DNA from: Minisyncoccota bacterium
GTDB lineage: Bacteria > Patescibacteriota > Minisyncoccia > Minisyncoccales > CSSED10-335
Direction: 5' to 3'
DNA: 21,541 nt
NCBI GenBank assembly: GCA_021129615.1
Contig: JAJOKY010000012.1
Coordinates: 1 to 21,541, forward strand
In this document: positions 14,615 through 21,541 of the stretch, one piece after another
Layout: each line of letters starts with the position of its first letter
How positions within the stretch are numbered: the first letter of the stretch is position 1
Made by a program: the position numbers and the translations under genes
Notes under the pieces: generated by a model
Told to the model about the DNA's origin: nothing
Seen by the model: only the letters and a program-made list of their open reading frames with translations
Database searches by the model: none

Positions 14615-15721
14615 TTAGATTATAAAATTAACTACCTCATAAATAGATCCTAATACGAGAGCTAATATCACAGGATAAATAAGAAACTTCATACGCAGTG
14701 GTCCTATCTTGCCATAAATTATTGAAACTAATATGCCATCAATCGCCAGCATAATCCCACCAACTATAGATATCACCCAAATAAAATTATTAAATCCTAA
14801 AAATAATAATAATAATGGAATAAAGCAAGTCATCGTTGAAGCAGTAGTTTTATCTACCCCCATATCATACCATAATATTTTTTTAGCTGTTAATCCTATA
14901 GATATGAAAGATGTAAAAGTTGTAATTATAGCTAAAAACATAACTAAAATAGTGATATCTCTGCCTAGAAAATCCTGCAAACCAACTAAAAAATTAGGGG
15001 TAGTTTGATCTCCCATTATTCCCAGAACAATAAAGATGAAAAAAATATAAACTAATATCGAGAAAAAAATAGAAGCAAATATAATTTTATTCAATAGGTA
15101 TTTTTTACTACCAAGAATCTCTTCAGCTTCTGGGATTAGACTTAATCCCCAAAGTGAAAAAAGAACCACACCATAGGGCATAAAAAGATATGATGAATCT
15201 TGATAAAAAGATAGTCCTGAAAAATCTATATAGTCTTTTGTTTTTATAAGCAAGACAATTAAAGAGATAAGAAGCAAAACGATCCCATAGAGTTGAACTT
15301 TTCCTATCGCCTTAACTCCAAGGAATATTAAGGCTGAGCCTAAGGTAAAATATATAATTGTATAAAAAGTTTCTCCAAAGCCAAGTATTGGCGAAAAAAT
15401 TACTTCTAAAAAACTGCCACCGATAATGAGGAAAACTAAATTAGCACCGAGAAGTCCTAAAATACCAGACATTAGAGCTATTTTATAGATCTTCTTACCT
15501 AGATGATATTTAACAAATCCAGGAAGCCGTATAAAATCTGGGGTTTTTAAAGCTATTTCTGCAAAAAAATAATGGACCAAAGCTACTATAATCCCTAACA
15601 CAATAAAATAGATCCCCATAATAATAGGGCTAGTTTTGAGCGTAAGATAAGGGAGGGCAAAAAGTCCTGCTCCAATTATCGTTCCCGTGATAATAGAAAA
15701 TGCATAAGCAATTCGCAGCAT
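14615..15721 (-). CDS. Amino-acid permease-like membrane transporter (APC superfamily, aromatic amino acid family-like)
   Basis: A 368-residue polytopic protein with about 10-11 hydrophobic helices. The first helix carries ITGTIIGAGLFALPY (11-25), the unwound substrate-binding helix of APC/AAAP-type transporters (G-T-x-I-G-A-G-x-x-x-L-P). The later SIGLTAKKILW and the overall size fit the tryptophan/tyrosine permease-like group. Substrate cannot be inferred; uptake of amino acids would suit a host-dependent CPR cell. The ATG is separated from the discriminator base of tRNA-Glu by a single nucleotide, so a transcript processed at the tRNA 3' end would be leaderless. No Shine-Dalgarno possible outside the tRNA body. 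Start choice is supported by the normal distance to the first helix motif. Confidence 0.85.
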   Translation of the reverse strand: MLRIAYAFSIITGTIIGAGLFALPYLTLKTSPIIMGIYFIVLGIIVALVHYFFAEIALKTPDFIRLPGFVKYHLGKKIYKIALMSGILGLLGANLVFLIIGGSFLEVIFSPILGFGETFYTIIYFTLGSALIFLGVKAIGKVQLYGIVLLLISLIVLLIKTKDYIDFSGLSFYQDSSYLFMPYGVVLFSLWGLSLIPEAEEILGSKKYLLNKIIFASIFFSILVYIFFIFIVLGIMGDQTTPNFLVGLQDFLGRDITILVMFLAIITTFTSFISIGLTAKKILWYDMGVDKTTASTMTCFIPLLLLFLGFNNFIWVISIVGGIMLAIDGILVSIIYGKIGPLRMKFLIYPVILALVLGSIYEVVNFII

Positions 15722-15722
15722 G

Positions 15723-15795
15723 TGACCCTAAGGGGAGTCGAACCCCTGTTACCGGATTGAGAACCCGGCGTCCTAGGCCTCTAGACGATAGGGTC
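15723..15795 (-). tRNA. tRNA-Glu(CUC)
   Basis: The minus strand gives acceptor arms GACCCTA/TAGGGTC (7 bp), a D arm typical of tRNA-Glu (TCGTCTAGAGGCCTAGGAC), the anticodon stem CCGGG/TCCGG with loop TTCTCAA (anticodon CUC), and T arm AGGGGTTCGACTCCCCT. The discriminator is A (15723); no CCA is encoded. It is embedded in a gene row: the 101-aa ORF ends 17 nt upstream and the permease ATG begins 2 nt after the discriminator, so it is probably excised from a polycistronic transcript. Confidence 0.96.
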
Positions 15796-15812
15796 AAAAA
15801 AAGGGAGAGTGG

Positions 15813-16118
15813 TTATTTTTCTATTTCTTTTAAAATCCTCTCAAAGTCTTTCTCTTCTCTAAATTTCAAGAGAATTTTCTTAATATTTTTAAAAAAAATC
15901 TCTTTACTTGGGTTAAGATCTTCAATAGAAATGATAGTCTCTATATAGGCTTCATCTTCTTTGATTAACCCCAAGAAAGACTTTCTAAATAGTAAAAAAT
16001 TTTTGATGTATTCTGTATAAAAAACATCTTTTTCCAATATTTTCCTAAGGTTAAAAAAATCTTTCTCAGTGACTATGACTCTCTTTACCTTAGCCACCTC
16101 TTTTTTCTTTCTCTTCAT
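15813..16118 (-). CDS. Hypothetical basic/charged helical protein, 101 aa
   Basis: A short soluble protein, strongly basic at the N-terminus (MKRKKKEVAKVKR) and Lys/Glu/Phe/Ile-rich afterwards; it looks mostly helical. No signal peptide or membrane helix, and no motif I recognise. The start is well supported: AAGGAG lies upstream of ATG 16118 with about 8 nt spacing, one of only two good Shine-Dalgarno sites in the window. It heads a probable transcription unit with tRNA-Glu, the permease and rmuC. The N-terminal Lys/Arg cluster could bind nucleic acid, but this is speculation. Confidence 0.65.
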   Translation of the reverse strand: MKRKKKEVAKVKRVIVTEKDFFNLRKILEKDVFYTEYIKNFLLFRKSFLGLIKEDEAYIETIISIEDLNPSKEIFFKNIKKILLKFREEKDFERILKEIEK

Positions 16119-16214
16119 TATATCAGCTCCTTTTCTTCCATATCACTCTCCCCTATTTTTTAAAGTACTATTTTAGAATAGCAAAAAAAATAATAATACA
16201 CAAATTAAAATAGT

Positions 16215-16808
16215 CTATTCCCGAGAATAGATATTTTCTGATATTTGAACAAGATTCATTCCTAAAATCATCCAAGCTCTTACCACTAAGAGTATTTCTA
16301 TAACCTCACCCTTATTAAGCTTTTTATCTACCCAAAAAGGAACACTATCTCCACCATAATTTACTTTAAAGTTTGTCTCCTCCGATATATTTAAATCGCT
16401 AACCCACAAATCAGATCTCTCACTAAGTCCGACGGTAGATATATTTAAGTTTTCGTTTTCTCTTTGTAATTCTCTAGCTGTTTCTATATCAGATATAATA
16501 TATCCCCGCTCAGAAGCTATATTCAAAAGAAGCATATCAACTGCTTTTTTGTTAATAATAATAATCGGCGTCTGTGAATATTTTAAGAAAAACCTTAAGT
16601 TGTGGGGCTTATTTTCTCTTAAGCAATTCAATATAAAAAAATTATTCTTTAATACAGCAAGGGGTTTGTTTGGGAATCTATAAATATCTTTCCAGCCCCC
16701 TCCAACAATAGAGATAAGGTTTATTATTGATGAGTTTTGCTCAGAAGAAACCAAGACCGAAACAGGTTTCTTAATATAAAATCTCAATTTTAATAAAAAT
16801 ATATTCAT
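16215..16808 (-). CDS. Degenerate Mur-ligase (MurF-like) protein without P-loop
   Basis: A 197-residue protein overlapping ftsI by 4 nt, at the dcw position where murE/murF usually lies. Residues 120-193 (ISTVGLSERSDLWVSDL, FKVNYGGDSVPFWV, GEVIEILLVVRAWMILGMNLVQIS) resemble, by my recollection, the central-domain end of MurF-type ligases (LTYGF..EADVRAS, F.L.Y.G..VPV, G.HN.Y.ALAA.A.G...GMNL..I). Residues 13-32 (KKPVSVLVSSEQNSSIINLI) sit where the P-loop 'KP..I.ITGSVGKTSTKEAI' would be, but the Gly-Lys-Thr/Ser is gone; the metal-binding block and C-terminal domain are missing too. It cannot be a working ATP-dependent ligase as it stands. A non-catalytic partner in the division/wall complex is possible. 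No frameshift or in-frame stop is seen. Confidence 0.6.
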   Translation of the reverse strand: MNIFLLKLRFYIKKPVSVLVSSEQNSSIINLISIVGGGWKDIYRFPNKPLAVLKNNFFILNCLRENKPHNLRFFLKYSQTPIIIINKKAVDMLLLNIASERGYIISDIETARELQRENENLNISTVGLSERSDLWVSDLNISEETNFKVNYGGDSVPFWVDKKLNKGEVIEILLVVRAWMILGMNLVQISENIYSRE

Positions 16809-18478
16809 CTTTCTGGTGGTATCTGATAATAGTTAATAATAAAGGTGGCAAGATCACTAAAAATTGGAGCAGCTGAATATTCTGCAGTTCTTGTTTTGGG
16901 ATCATCTAGCTTAACTAAAATTAAAAACTCAGGATTAAACGCGGGAGCATATCCAATAAAACTCTGAATGGTCTTATCAGAATACCCCCTTTTCGGTATT
17001 CCAAGCGCAGACCAAGCCACTTGTGCTGTCCCAGTTTTCCCAGCAACATAGTAACCAGAAACTCTTGCTGTTCTAGAAAATCCATAATTAATATTTTCTA
17101 CCATCATTGTTGTTATCTCTAGACTAGTTCTTTCAGATATTACTCTATCCCCCATTTGGACATCCTGCCCCCTATCCACTATATATGGATTAACTAATCT
17201 TCCACCATTCGCAAGAGCAGAAAAAGCTCTAAATAACTGCATTGAAGTGACCTCTATCCCCTGTCCGAAAGAAGCATTTGCTAAATTTATATCATAACCC
17301 CTTTTGAAATTTAGATTTCTTGAATAAACTTCACCCTGAAGACCTATCCCTGTTAAATTTAAAAATCCAAACTTATCAAGGTATTCTGTGAAAAGATCTT
17401 CTCCAATAAGTTCTGCAATAAAAACTGAGGCAGTGTTTATAGACTTTCCAAGTACAGTAGTCATATCAACCATTCCCCAAACTCTCTGTGCAAAGTTCCT
17501 TATTGTATCCCCCCCTATTCTTACTGATCCTGTATCATTAAACATAGTATCGGGTGTAATTTTCTCTTCCTCAAGAGCTATCGCCATCGTTATGGCTTTA
17601 AAAGTAGACCCCGGCTCATACACCAACTGGATTGCATCATTCTTAAATATACTAAAATCTTCTTCAAGAAAAAACTTATTAGGATTAAAATCGGGATAAT
17701 TGGCTAGAGCAATTATCCTTCCAGTAGAAGGGTCTCCTACTAAAATTGTTCCTCCATCTATATCTAATCTTTCTTGGGCACTTCTAAGAAGGCTCTCAGC
17801 TTTAAATTGAATATTATAATCAATCGTTAGAAAAATGTCTTCTCCTTCCTCAAAAGATCCAAATATCCTGTTAATAAAATATCCACCAAAGGTCTTCACT
17901 CTCTCTTGAAGGGCTCTGTCTCCCTTTAAGGTATTATTATGATAACCCTCTATGCCATATTGTCCAGAACCAGATCCACCTAAAAAACCGACAATATGAG
18001 ATGCTAAATTATTCCGAGGAAAATATCTAACAATCCCCTCTCTTACAAATATTCCAGAAAAATCGATATTTTTTATGGACAGTGACTCTTCTGGAGAGAG
18101 TCGTGTTTTAATCAATTCAAAAGAGCTATGGCTTCTGTTGACCTTTCTAGATATTACACCAATATCAATATTGAGTGTTTCCGCAAGAAATTTTATTACT
18201 TCTTGAGGGTTATCATCTCCAGCATTAATTTCTCTTGGAGAAATATAAACATACTCCCATTTTCTATTAATTGCCAATGGATGTCTCTCTTTATTCTTAT
18301 CAGTAATAAAAATTTCTCCCCTATCGGCTTCACTTTCAAGAAAAAATCTTTGCTGTCCTTGAGCTAGTGCTTTCCAAAAATCATGATTAATAAGCTGAAA
18401 CTGAATCAACCTAAAAATTATAATAAAAGATAAAATTAAAAACCCTACTAAAGTAAAAGTAAATTTCCATTTTTTCAT
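16805..18478 (-). CDS. ftsI: Penicillin-binding protein, FtsI/PBP2-type septal transpeptidase
   Basis: A class B PBP that cross-links septal peptidoglycan outside the membrane. The 557-residue protein has a short cytoplasmic head, one membrane helix (8-28), the PBP dimer/pedestal region (about 50-205, with RGEIFITD and the GxEGYHNNTLKG block), and the transpeptidase domain. All three active-site motifs are intact: S291-T-F-K294 (EPGSTFKA), S346-I-N348 and K481-T-G483 (AGKTGTAQV). It follows the ftsL-like gene by 3 nt and overlaps the Mur-like gene by 4 nt, so it is embedded in the mraZ-led operon. No PASTA domains at the C-terminus. Confidence 0.95.
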   Translation of the reverse strand: MKKWKFTFTLVGFLILSFIIIFRLIQFQLINHDFWKALAQGQQRFFLESEADRGEIFITDKNKERHPLAINRKWEYVYISPREINAGDDNPQEVIKFLAETLNIDIGVISRKVNRSHSSFELIKTRLSPEESLSIKNIDFSGIFVREGIVRYFPRNNLASHIVGFLGGSGSGQYGIEGYHNNTLKGDRALQERVKTFGGYFINRIFGSFEEGEDIFLTIDYNIQFKAESLLRSAQERLDIDGGTILVGDPSTGRIIALANYPDFNPNKFFLEEDFSIFKNDAIQLVYEPGSTFKAITMAIALEEEKITPDTMFNDTGSVRIGGDTIRNFAQRVWGMVDMTTVLGKSINTASVFIAELIGEDLFTEYLDKFGFLNLTGIGLQGEVYSRNLNFKRGYDINLANASFGQGIEVTSMQLFRAFSALANGGRLVNPYIVDRGQDVQMGDRVISERTSLEITTMMVENINYGFSRTARVSGYYVAGKTGTAQVAWSALGIPKRGYSDKTIQSFIGYAPAFNPEFLILVKLDDPKTRTAEYSAAPIFSDLATFIINYYQIPPER

Positions 18479-18481
18479 AAA

Positions 18482-18802
18482 TTATCTTAGAGCGACTTGA
18501 GGCTCTATAATTTTTATATGGTGGACCTGATCAATCTCTTTAAAGTCAAAACTTCTAATTAGCTCGCTAGCTAAAAGTAGTGAATTGGACTGCATAAATC
18601 TATATTCAGTAGATATTCCGATATCTATAATATTATCTATTTTTCTAGTATAAAGATGACTAATACTGGTCTCTTTAGTCATCATACTAACTTGATATAT
18701 ATAACTCCCAGTTAGAAAAAGAATGAAAAGAATGATAGATCCTGTGAAAATATTTCCATTAAAAATCGAATTTAATTTTCTATTAAATAGGATAATTTTC
18801 AT
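18482..18802 (-). CDS. FtsL/DivIC-like bitopic division protein
   Basis: A 106-residue protein with a short basic cytoplasmic N-terminus, one membrane helix (20-38, FTGSIILFILFLTGSYIYQ) and an extracytoplasmic segment of about 65 residues without cysteines. Sequence similarity to FtsL is too low to call by eye; the assignment rests on topology, size and position between rsmH and ftsI, the canonical ftsL site. The outside segment is less obviously coiled-coil than classical FtsL. It overlaps rsmH by 4 nt (ATGA) and precedes ftsI by 3 nt, showing tight translational coupling. In other bacteria FtsL forms the FtsQLB complex that activates FtsI. Confidence 0.7.
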   Translation of the reverse strand: MKIILFNRKLNSIFNGNIFTGSIILFILFLTGSYIYQVSMMTKETSISHLYTRKIDNIIDIGISTEYRFMQSNSLLLASELIRSFDFKEIDQVHHIKIIEPQVALR

Positions 18803-19677
18803 TTTGTTTTATTTTTTATAGCTACTCTTAATTTTGCCGACCTTGATCTTGCATTGTTAATTATCTCTTTTGGACTTGGTACTACTGGTTTTTTTGTGAT
18901 AACAGTTATCTCTTCCGATTGCTTTAAGAAGGTCTTGACAATCCTGTCCTCAAGAGAATGGAAAGATATGATAGATATTACTCCTCCTTCTTCAAGTATT
19001 TCAATCGCATCTGGAAGAGCTTTTTTGATATTTTGAAGCTCAGAATTGACTGCTATTCTTATTGCCTGAAAAGTCTTAGTAGCGGGGTGGATCTTCTTTA
19101 TTTTAGGAAATATGTTTTTTATTATTTCTGCTAAATCGATAGCGGTGTCTATTTTTTTTATTTTTCTTCTAGAAATAATTGCACTTGTAATTTTTTTTGA
19201 AAATTTTTCTTCAGCAAAGCTCTTCAAAATAGACTCTATCTCCTCTGGTGGCCAAGAATTAACAATATCCCAAGCCGTTAGTTCATCTTTTATAGAATAC
19301 CTCATATCAAGAATTTCATCTTTTTGAAATGAAAATCCCCTTTTACTTGAATCAATGTGCCAACTGGACATTCCTAGGTCAAACAAAAACCCTGAAACTT
19401 TTGAAAACTTTTCTTTTTGAACGATTTTCTTAAGATTGATATAATTATCTTCCTTGGCTATTAATCTATTAGAAAAATTGTTTTGCTTTGCCTTATCTTT
19501 AACTAGTTTTATATTCCTATTATCTTTATCAATGCCTAATACCCTCCCACTTAGTCCCGTTTTTTCAAGAATTGCAAAAGTGTGCCCCCCTTCTCCTATT
19601 GTGCAATCTATAAAATTCTCATTCCTTTTAGGATTAAGATATTGCATTACTTCTTCTTTTAAAACCGGTATATGCAT
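18799..19677 (-). CDS. rsmH: 16S rRNA (cytosine1402-N4)-methyltransferase RsmH (MraW)
   Basis: SAM-dependent enzyme that N4-methylates C1402 in the decoding centre of 16S rRNA. The 292-residue length fits. The start MHIPVLKEEV matches the family; the SAM-binding motif is DCTIGEGGHT (24-33), followed by GIDKD (48-52), FLFDLGMSSWHID, RGFSFQKDEILDMR and the late SFHSLEDRIVK block. All are recognisable. It is the second gene of the dcw cluster, 33 nt after mraZ. A GGAGA lies about 30 nt upstream of the ATG, too far to act as an ideal Shine-Dalgarno. Confidence 0.96.
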   Translation of the reverse strand: MHIPVLKEEVMQYLNPKRNENFIDCTIGEGGHTFAILEKTGLSGRVLGIDKDNRNIKLVKDKAKQNNFSNRLIAKEDNYINLKKIVQKEKFSKVSGFLFDLGMSSWHIDSSKRGFSFQKDEILDMRYSIKDELTAWDIVNSWPPEEIESILKSFAEEKFSKKITSAIISRRKIKKIDTAIDLAEIIKNIFPKIKKIHPATKTFQAIRIAVNSELQNIKKALPDAIEILEEGGVISIISFHSLEDRIVKTFLKQSEEITVITKKPVVPSPKEIINNARSRSAKLRVAIKNKTK

Positions 19678-19710
19678 ATAAATAGATTTAAATATTCAAC
19701 ACTTAATCTC

Positions 19711-20142
19711 CTATATCCCTAACTCTTTTAATCTTTCAGCTATATTTTCTCCCTCTTTTTCTGTCATCCCCTTATATTTCTCCCAGACAAATTCATCCCA
19801 GACTTCGATCCTATTCATAACACCTACCAAAACCGCCTTCTTTTTTAAAAGAGAATATTTTTTTAGATAATCGGGAATAAGTATCCTCCCCAAGCTATCG
19901 ATACTTACTTCCATTGCACCACCTAGCATTAGTCGTGAAAACCCCCTAGCATCAGACTGAGATAATGGGAGTTTACTTATCTTTTCCGCCAAAGACTGCC
20001 ACTCTTTCGTTGAAAAGATAAATAAACAGTGGTCTAATCCCCTTGTAATCACCACTTTTTTACCCAAAAGATTACGAAACCTAGCTGGCACAGCTAGTCT
20101 TTTTTTGTCATCTAATAGATATGTATATTCACCTATAAACAT
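19711..20142 (-). CDS. mraZ: Transcriptional regulator MraZ
   Basis: A 143-residue DNA-binding protein with two SpoVT-AbrB-type half domains: FIGEYTYLLDDKKRLAVPARFR (2-23) and MEVSIDSLGRILIPDYLKKY (77-96), each with the D-x-x-x-R/G-R-hydrophobic-x-hydrophobic-P signature. MraZ forms ring-shaped oligomers that bind direct repeats upstream of its own gene and control the dcw operon. Four such boxes are visible upstream at 20207-20252. The ATG is preceded by an AT-rich leader with a hairpin and no Shine-Dalgarno. First gene of mraZ-rsmH-ftsL-ftsI-mur-like. Confidence 0.96.
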   Translation of the reverse strand: MFIGEYTYLLDDKKRLAVPARFRNLLGKKVVITRGLDHCLFIFSTKEWQSLAEKISKLPLSQSDARGFSRLMLGGAMEVSIDSLGRILIPDYLKKYSLLKKKAVLVGVMNRIEVWDEFVWEKYKGMTEKEGENIAERLKELGI

Positions 20143-20163
20143 AACTTATTTTTTTTATAATCT

Positions 20164-20183
20164 AGTCGATATATAAATCGACT
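20164..20183 (-). promoter_or_regulatory. Hairpin in the mraZ leader
   Basis: AGTCGAT and ATCGACT (7 bp, 6-nt loop) form a stem 21 nt before the mraZ ATG. It lies in the predicted 5' leader, near where ribosomes must load, and no Shine-Dalgarno follows it. No T-run typical of an attenuator beyond a few Ts; it may affect mRNA stability or initiation. Confidence 0.4.
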
Positions 20184-20206
20184 TATCAACACGCTTTGAT
20201 AGTTTT

Positions 20207-20252
20207 CCCACACTTTTCCACAATCTTCTATTATATACCCACTATACCCCAC
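20207..20252 (-). promoter_or_regulatory. Four MraZ boxes in two 10-bp-spaced pairs
   Basis: Read on the minus strand: GTGGG (20252-20248), GTGGG (20242-20238), GTGGA (20221-20217) and GTGGG (20211-20207). Both pairs have a 10-bp period, and the pairs are 21 bp apart, so all four face the same side of the helix. This matches the direct-repeat TGGGN-N5 operators known for MraZ. They flank and overlap the predicted promoter, fitting autoregulation. Confidence 0.75.
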
Positions 20253-20270
20253 AAAGATACATTCAGTCAA
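20230..20270 (-). promoter_or_regulatory. Promoter of the mraZ (dcw) operon
   Basis: On the minus strand TTGACT (20270-20265) is followed after 18 bp by TATAGT (20246-20241), which itself lies between two MraZ boxes. A perfect TATAAT (20235-20230) slightly downstream is an alternative -10 without a good -35. Either start gives a leader of about 80-95 nt. Confidence 0.5.
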
Positions 20271-20391
20271 TACCGATAAACACCCCCCTGATTTTAGGTT
20301 AAAAATAAGCAGTTTTCCACAATAGACAAAAAATAAAAGTCTTTTTTTAAAAAACAGACAAAGTAAATAGTAATTTTAAAAATAGAAAAAG

Positions 20392-20418
20392 AAAAAAACG
20401 GGGAAATCCCGTTTTTTT
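20392..20418 (-). terminator. Bidirectional intrinsic terminator after the surface-protein gene
   Basis: An 11-bp stem, AAAAAAACGGG (20392-20402) with CCCGTTTTTTT (20408-20418), loop GAAAT. The A-run on one side and T-run on the other let it work on both strands; the nearest user is the minus-strand gene ending at 20457. The rest of the 20143-20456 gap holds the mraZ control region and AT-rich filler. Confidence 0.85.
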
Positions 20419-20456
20419 ACTTCCTTTTTAAAAACTTGAAATGCTTCCTTAAATCT

Positions 20457-21541
20457 TTAGTTAAGTTTTTCTTTTAGAATAGCTAATTTTCTAATTCTTT
20501 CTAGTTTTTTAGAACTGTTACGATTAAGAACAACCGCTCTTTTTTCTTCCATCCATCCAGAAATTATAGTAAAGTATTTTTTAAAGATAAGAAAGATAAC
20601 TAAAGTTAATACTAATGGTAAAAGCAAGAAGTCAATAAAGCGATTATTAGTAAATCCTGTAGCAATTTCAGTTGCAACTCCAGCAACAACTCCTCTAACT
20701 ACAGAGACTATAGAGGTATCGCTAGAACTATTTTTATTGGCTGAAGCAAATGCTGTCCCAGTAAGCCTAGTCACCCCTATCTGAAATGATTCACTCGACT
20801 CAACTCTAGCATTAAAAATAATAACCCTTCGCTCTCCAGCTAATATCGTCCCAATATTTACGCCATTTTGGATGTCTCCCTTAAATGGAACTCTATCAAC
20901 CCTAAGTCCTCCAGCATAACTGATTCCATCGGGTAAGATATCTCTTATAATAACACCATAAGCATTATTATTCCCTTCCACCTTAACATCTATATAGACT
21001 GCAATAAGCTCATCTGGTGATACAGTTAATGATTTCACCCATTCGCCGTTATCATCAAGGCTTCTTACATATCTCCTAATTGATAAATCTTCATTAATTA
21101 CCTCTTCCCTAGTGTCAGTTTGACAAGTTATAGAATCAATTAAGCTAGAATTGTTTGATCTTCCATTTCTAAGAAAATATGTATATGACTGATTATTCCT
21201 TAAATTAGAATCAAGGATCGTCCCAGAAGAAGATGATTGATTCCAACTATTAACCCTGGTACTACCTCTGAAAAGTGAAACATTCTCTCCATTTGAGAAA
21301 GAGTAAGCTATTCTTATTGAATCAACAGTAGACCTATCGCAACTTATATTTCCGGAAACATCACCTGTCTCCTCTTCTCCAGCAGTCCTAAAAGATCTAG
21401 TCTGTCCCCTTTCTACTCCATGAGTATTTTGAGCTACTACTCTAAAGTGATAAGTGGTGTTAGCTGATAATCCACTAAGAGTTCTACTTACTCGTCCTTG
21501 AGAAGTTGAATTATTCCTAACATTGGTAGTTCTATTATATA
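20457..21541 (-). CDS. Large surface protein, C-terminal part (FN3-like, Ig-like and DUF11-like segments, membrane anchor); start beyond window
   Basis: The frame is open from the stop at 20457 to the right edge (360 residues visible), so the GTG at 21038 is internal rather than a start. Residues about 1-52 end a fibronectin type III-like domain (LSGLSANTTYHFRVVAQN...TRSFRT); about 60-125 are Ser/Asn-rich beta repeats with two Cys; about 165-275 resemble DUF11/conserved-repeat adhesion domains (SPDELIAVYIDVKV, VIIRDILPDGISYAGG, ARVESS). A segment with VVAGVATEIATGFTNN is followed by one membrane helix (about 301-319) and a basic cytoplasmic tail. This is the layout of CPR cell-surface proteins held by a C-terminal anchor, likely for host attachment or S-layer-like functions. 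It ends at a strong terminator and is independent of mraZ. Confidence 0.8.
   Translation of the reverse strand, partial: YNRTTNVRNNSTSQGRVSRTLSGLSANTTYHFRVVAQNTHGVERGQTRSFRTAGEEETGDVSGNISCDRSTVDSIRIAYSFSNGENVSLFRGSTRVNSWNQSSSSGTILDSNLRNNQSYTYFLRNGRSNNSSLIDSITCQTDTREEVINEDLSIRRYVRSLDDNGEWVKSLTVSPDELIAVYIDVKVEGNNNAYGVIIRDILPDGISYAGGLRVDRVPFKGDIQNGVNIGTILAGERRVIIFNARVESSESFQIGVTRLTGTAFASANKNSSSDTSIVSVVRGVVAGVATEIATGFTNNRFIDFLLLPLVLTLVIFLIFKKYFTIISGWMEEKRAVVLNRNSSKKLERIRKLAILKEKLN

Noticed and set aside
15700..15948. 82-aa plus-strand ORF with GSRTPVTGLRTRRPRPLDDR
   Set aside because: This is the reverse-strand translation of tRNA-Glu, a well-known false ORF.
20143..20456. Chromosomal origin upstream of mraZ
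   Set aside because: Only imperfect DnaA-like boxes, no dnaA/dnaN/rpmH neighbours, and MraZ operators explain much of the sequence.
20457..21038. Treating GTG 21038 as the start of a 193-aa protein
   Set aside because: The frame stays open upstream to the window edge and encodes recognisable FN3-like sequence, so the GTG codon is internal.

Overview
The window reads as a chromosomal segment of an AT-rich bacterium with a small, compact genome, most likely from the Candidate Phyla Radiation (Patescibacteria), probably a Parcubacteria-like lineage. This is inferred from several traits: short intergenic gaps, few Shine-Dalgarno sites, shortened versions of familiar proteins (HrcA, a Mur-ligase-like protein), CCA-less tRNA genes, a bL27 with the N-terminal style I associate with CPR, and a C-terminally membrane-anchored surface protein. 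TGA is used as a stop (2497-2499), so the Gracilibacteria/SR1 code is excluded. bL9 is present, which argues against those CPR lineages known to lack it.

Layout. 1-2140 (minus): end-truncated membrane-anchored acidic protein, murC, and a 2'-5' RNA ligase-like gene (thpR). 2200-4210 (plus): a 99-aa unrecognised protein, an unusual protein carrying a Pol-beta/PolX-type helix-hairpin-helix 'lyase' domain without a polymerase, and fmt. 4317-4837: a small membrane protein (minus) divergent from rpmA (plus). 8149-4858 (minus): S41 protease, rplI, pyrG. 8208-8468 (plus): a complete little transcription unit for a 41-aa membrane protein (extended -10 promoter, near-perfect Shine-Dalgarno, intrinsic terminator). 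tRNA-Lys(UUU) follows on the minus strand. 12920-8614 (minus): canonical heat-shock operon hrcA-grpE-dnaK-dnaJ, driven by a promoter overlapped by a CIRCE-like operator. 13010-13566: a 0.55-kb gene-free, GC-richer island full of hairpins and inverted repeats. 16118-13567 (minus): 101-aa unknown protein, tRNA-Glu(CUC), amino-acid permease, rmuC. 20142-16215 (minus): the start of the division/cell-wall (dcw) cluster: mraZ, rsmH, ftsL-like, ftsI and a degenerate Mur-ligase-like gene, preceded by a promoter with four MraZ-type boxes. 20457-21541 (minus): 3' part of a large surface protein gene, followed by a bidirectional terminator.

How it fits together. The cell builds peptidoglycan (MurC, FtsI, mraZ-led dcw genes), although the dcw cluster is split, with murC 14 kb away and a Mur-ligase-like gene that has lost its P-loop. 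Chaperones are under classical HrcA/CIRCE-style negative control even though HrcA is about 100 residues shorter than usual. The parts most worth a second look are the orphan PolX-type lyase domain, the pseudo-Mur ligase, the 41-aa membrane protein, the hairpin island, the tRNA-Glu/permease junction and the two promoters placed so that transcripts should begin at the start codon. No CRISPR array, insertion sequence, rRNA or phage module was seen.
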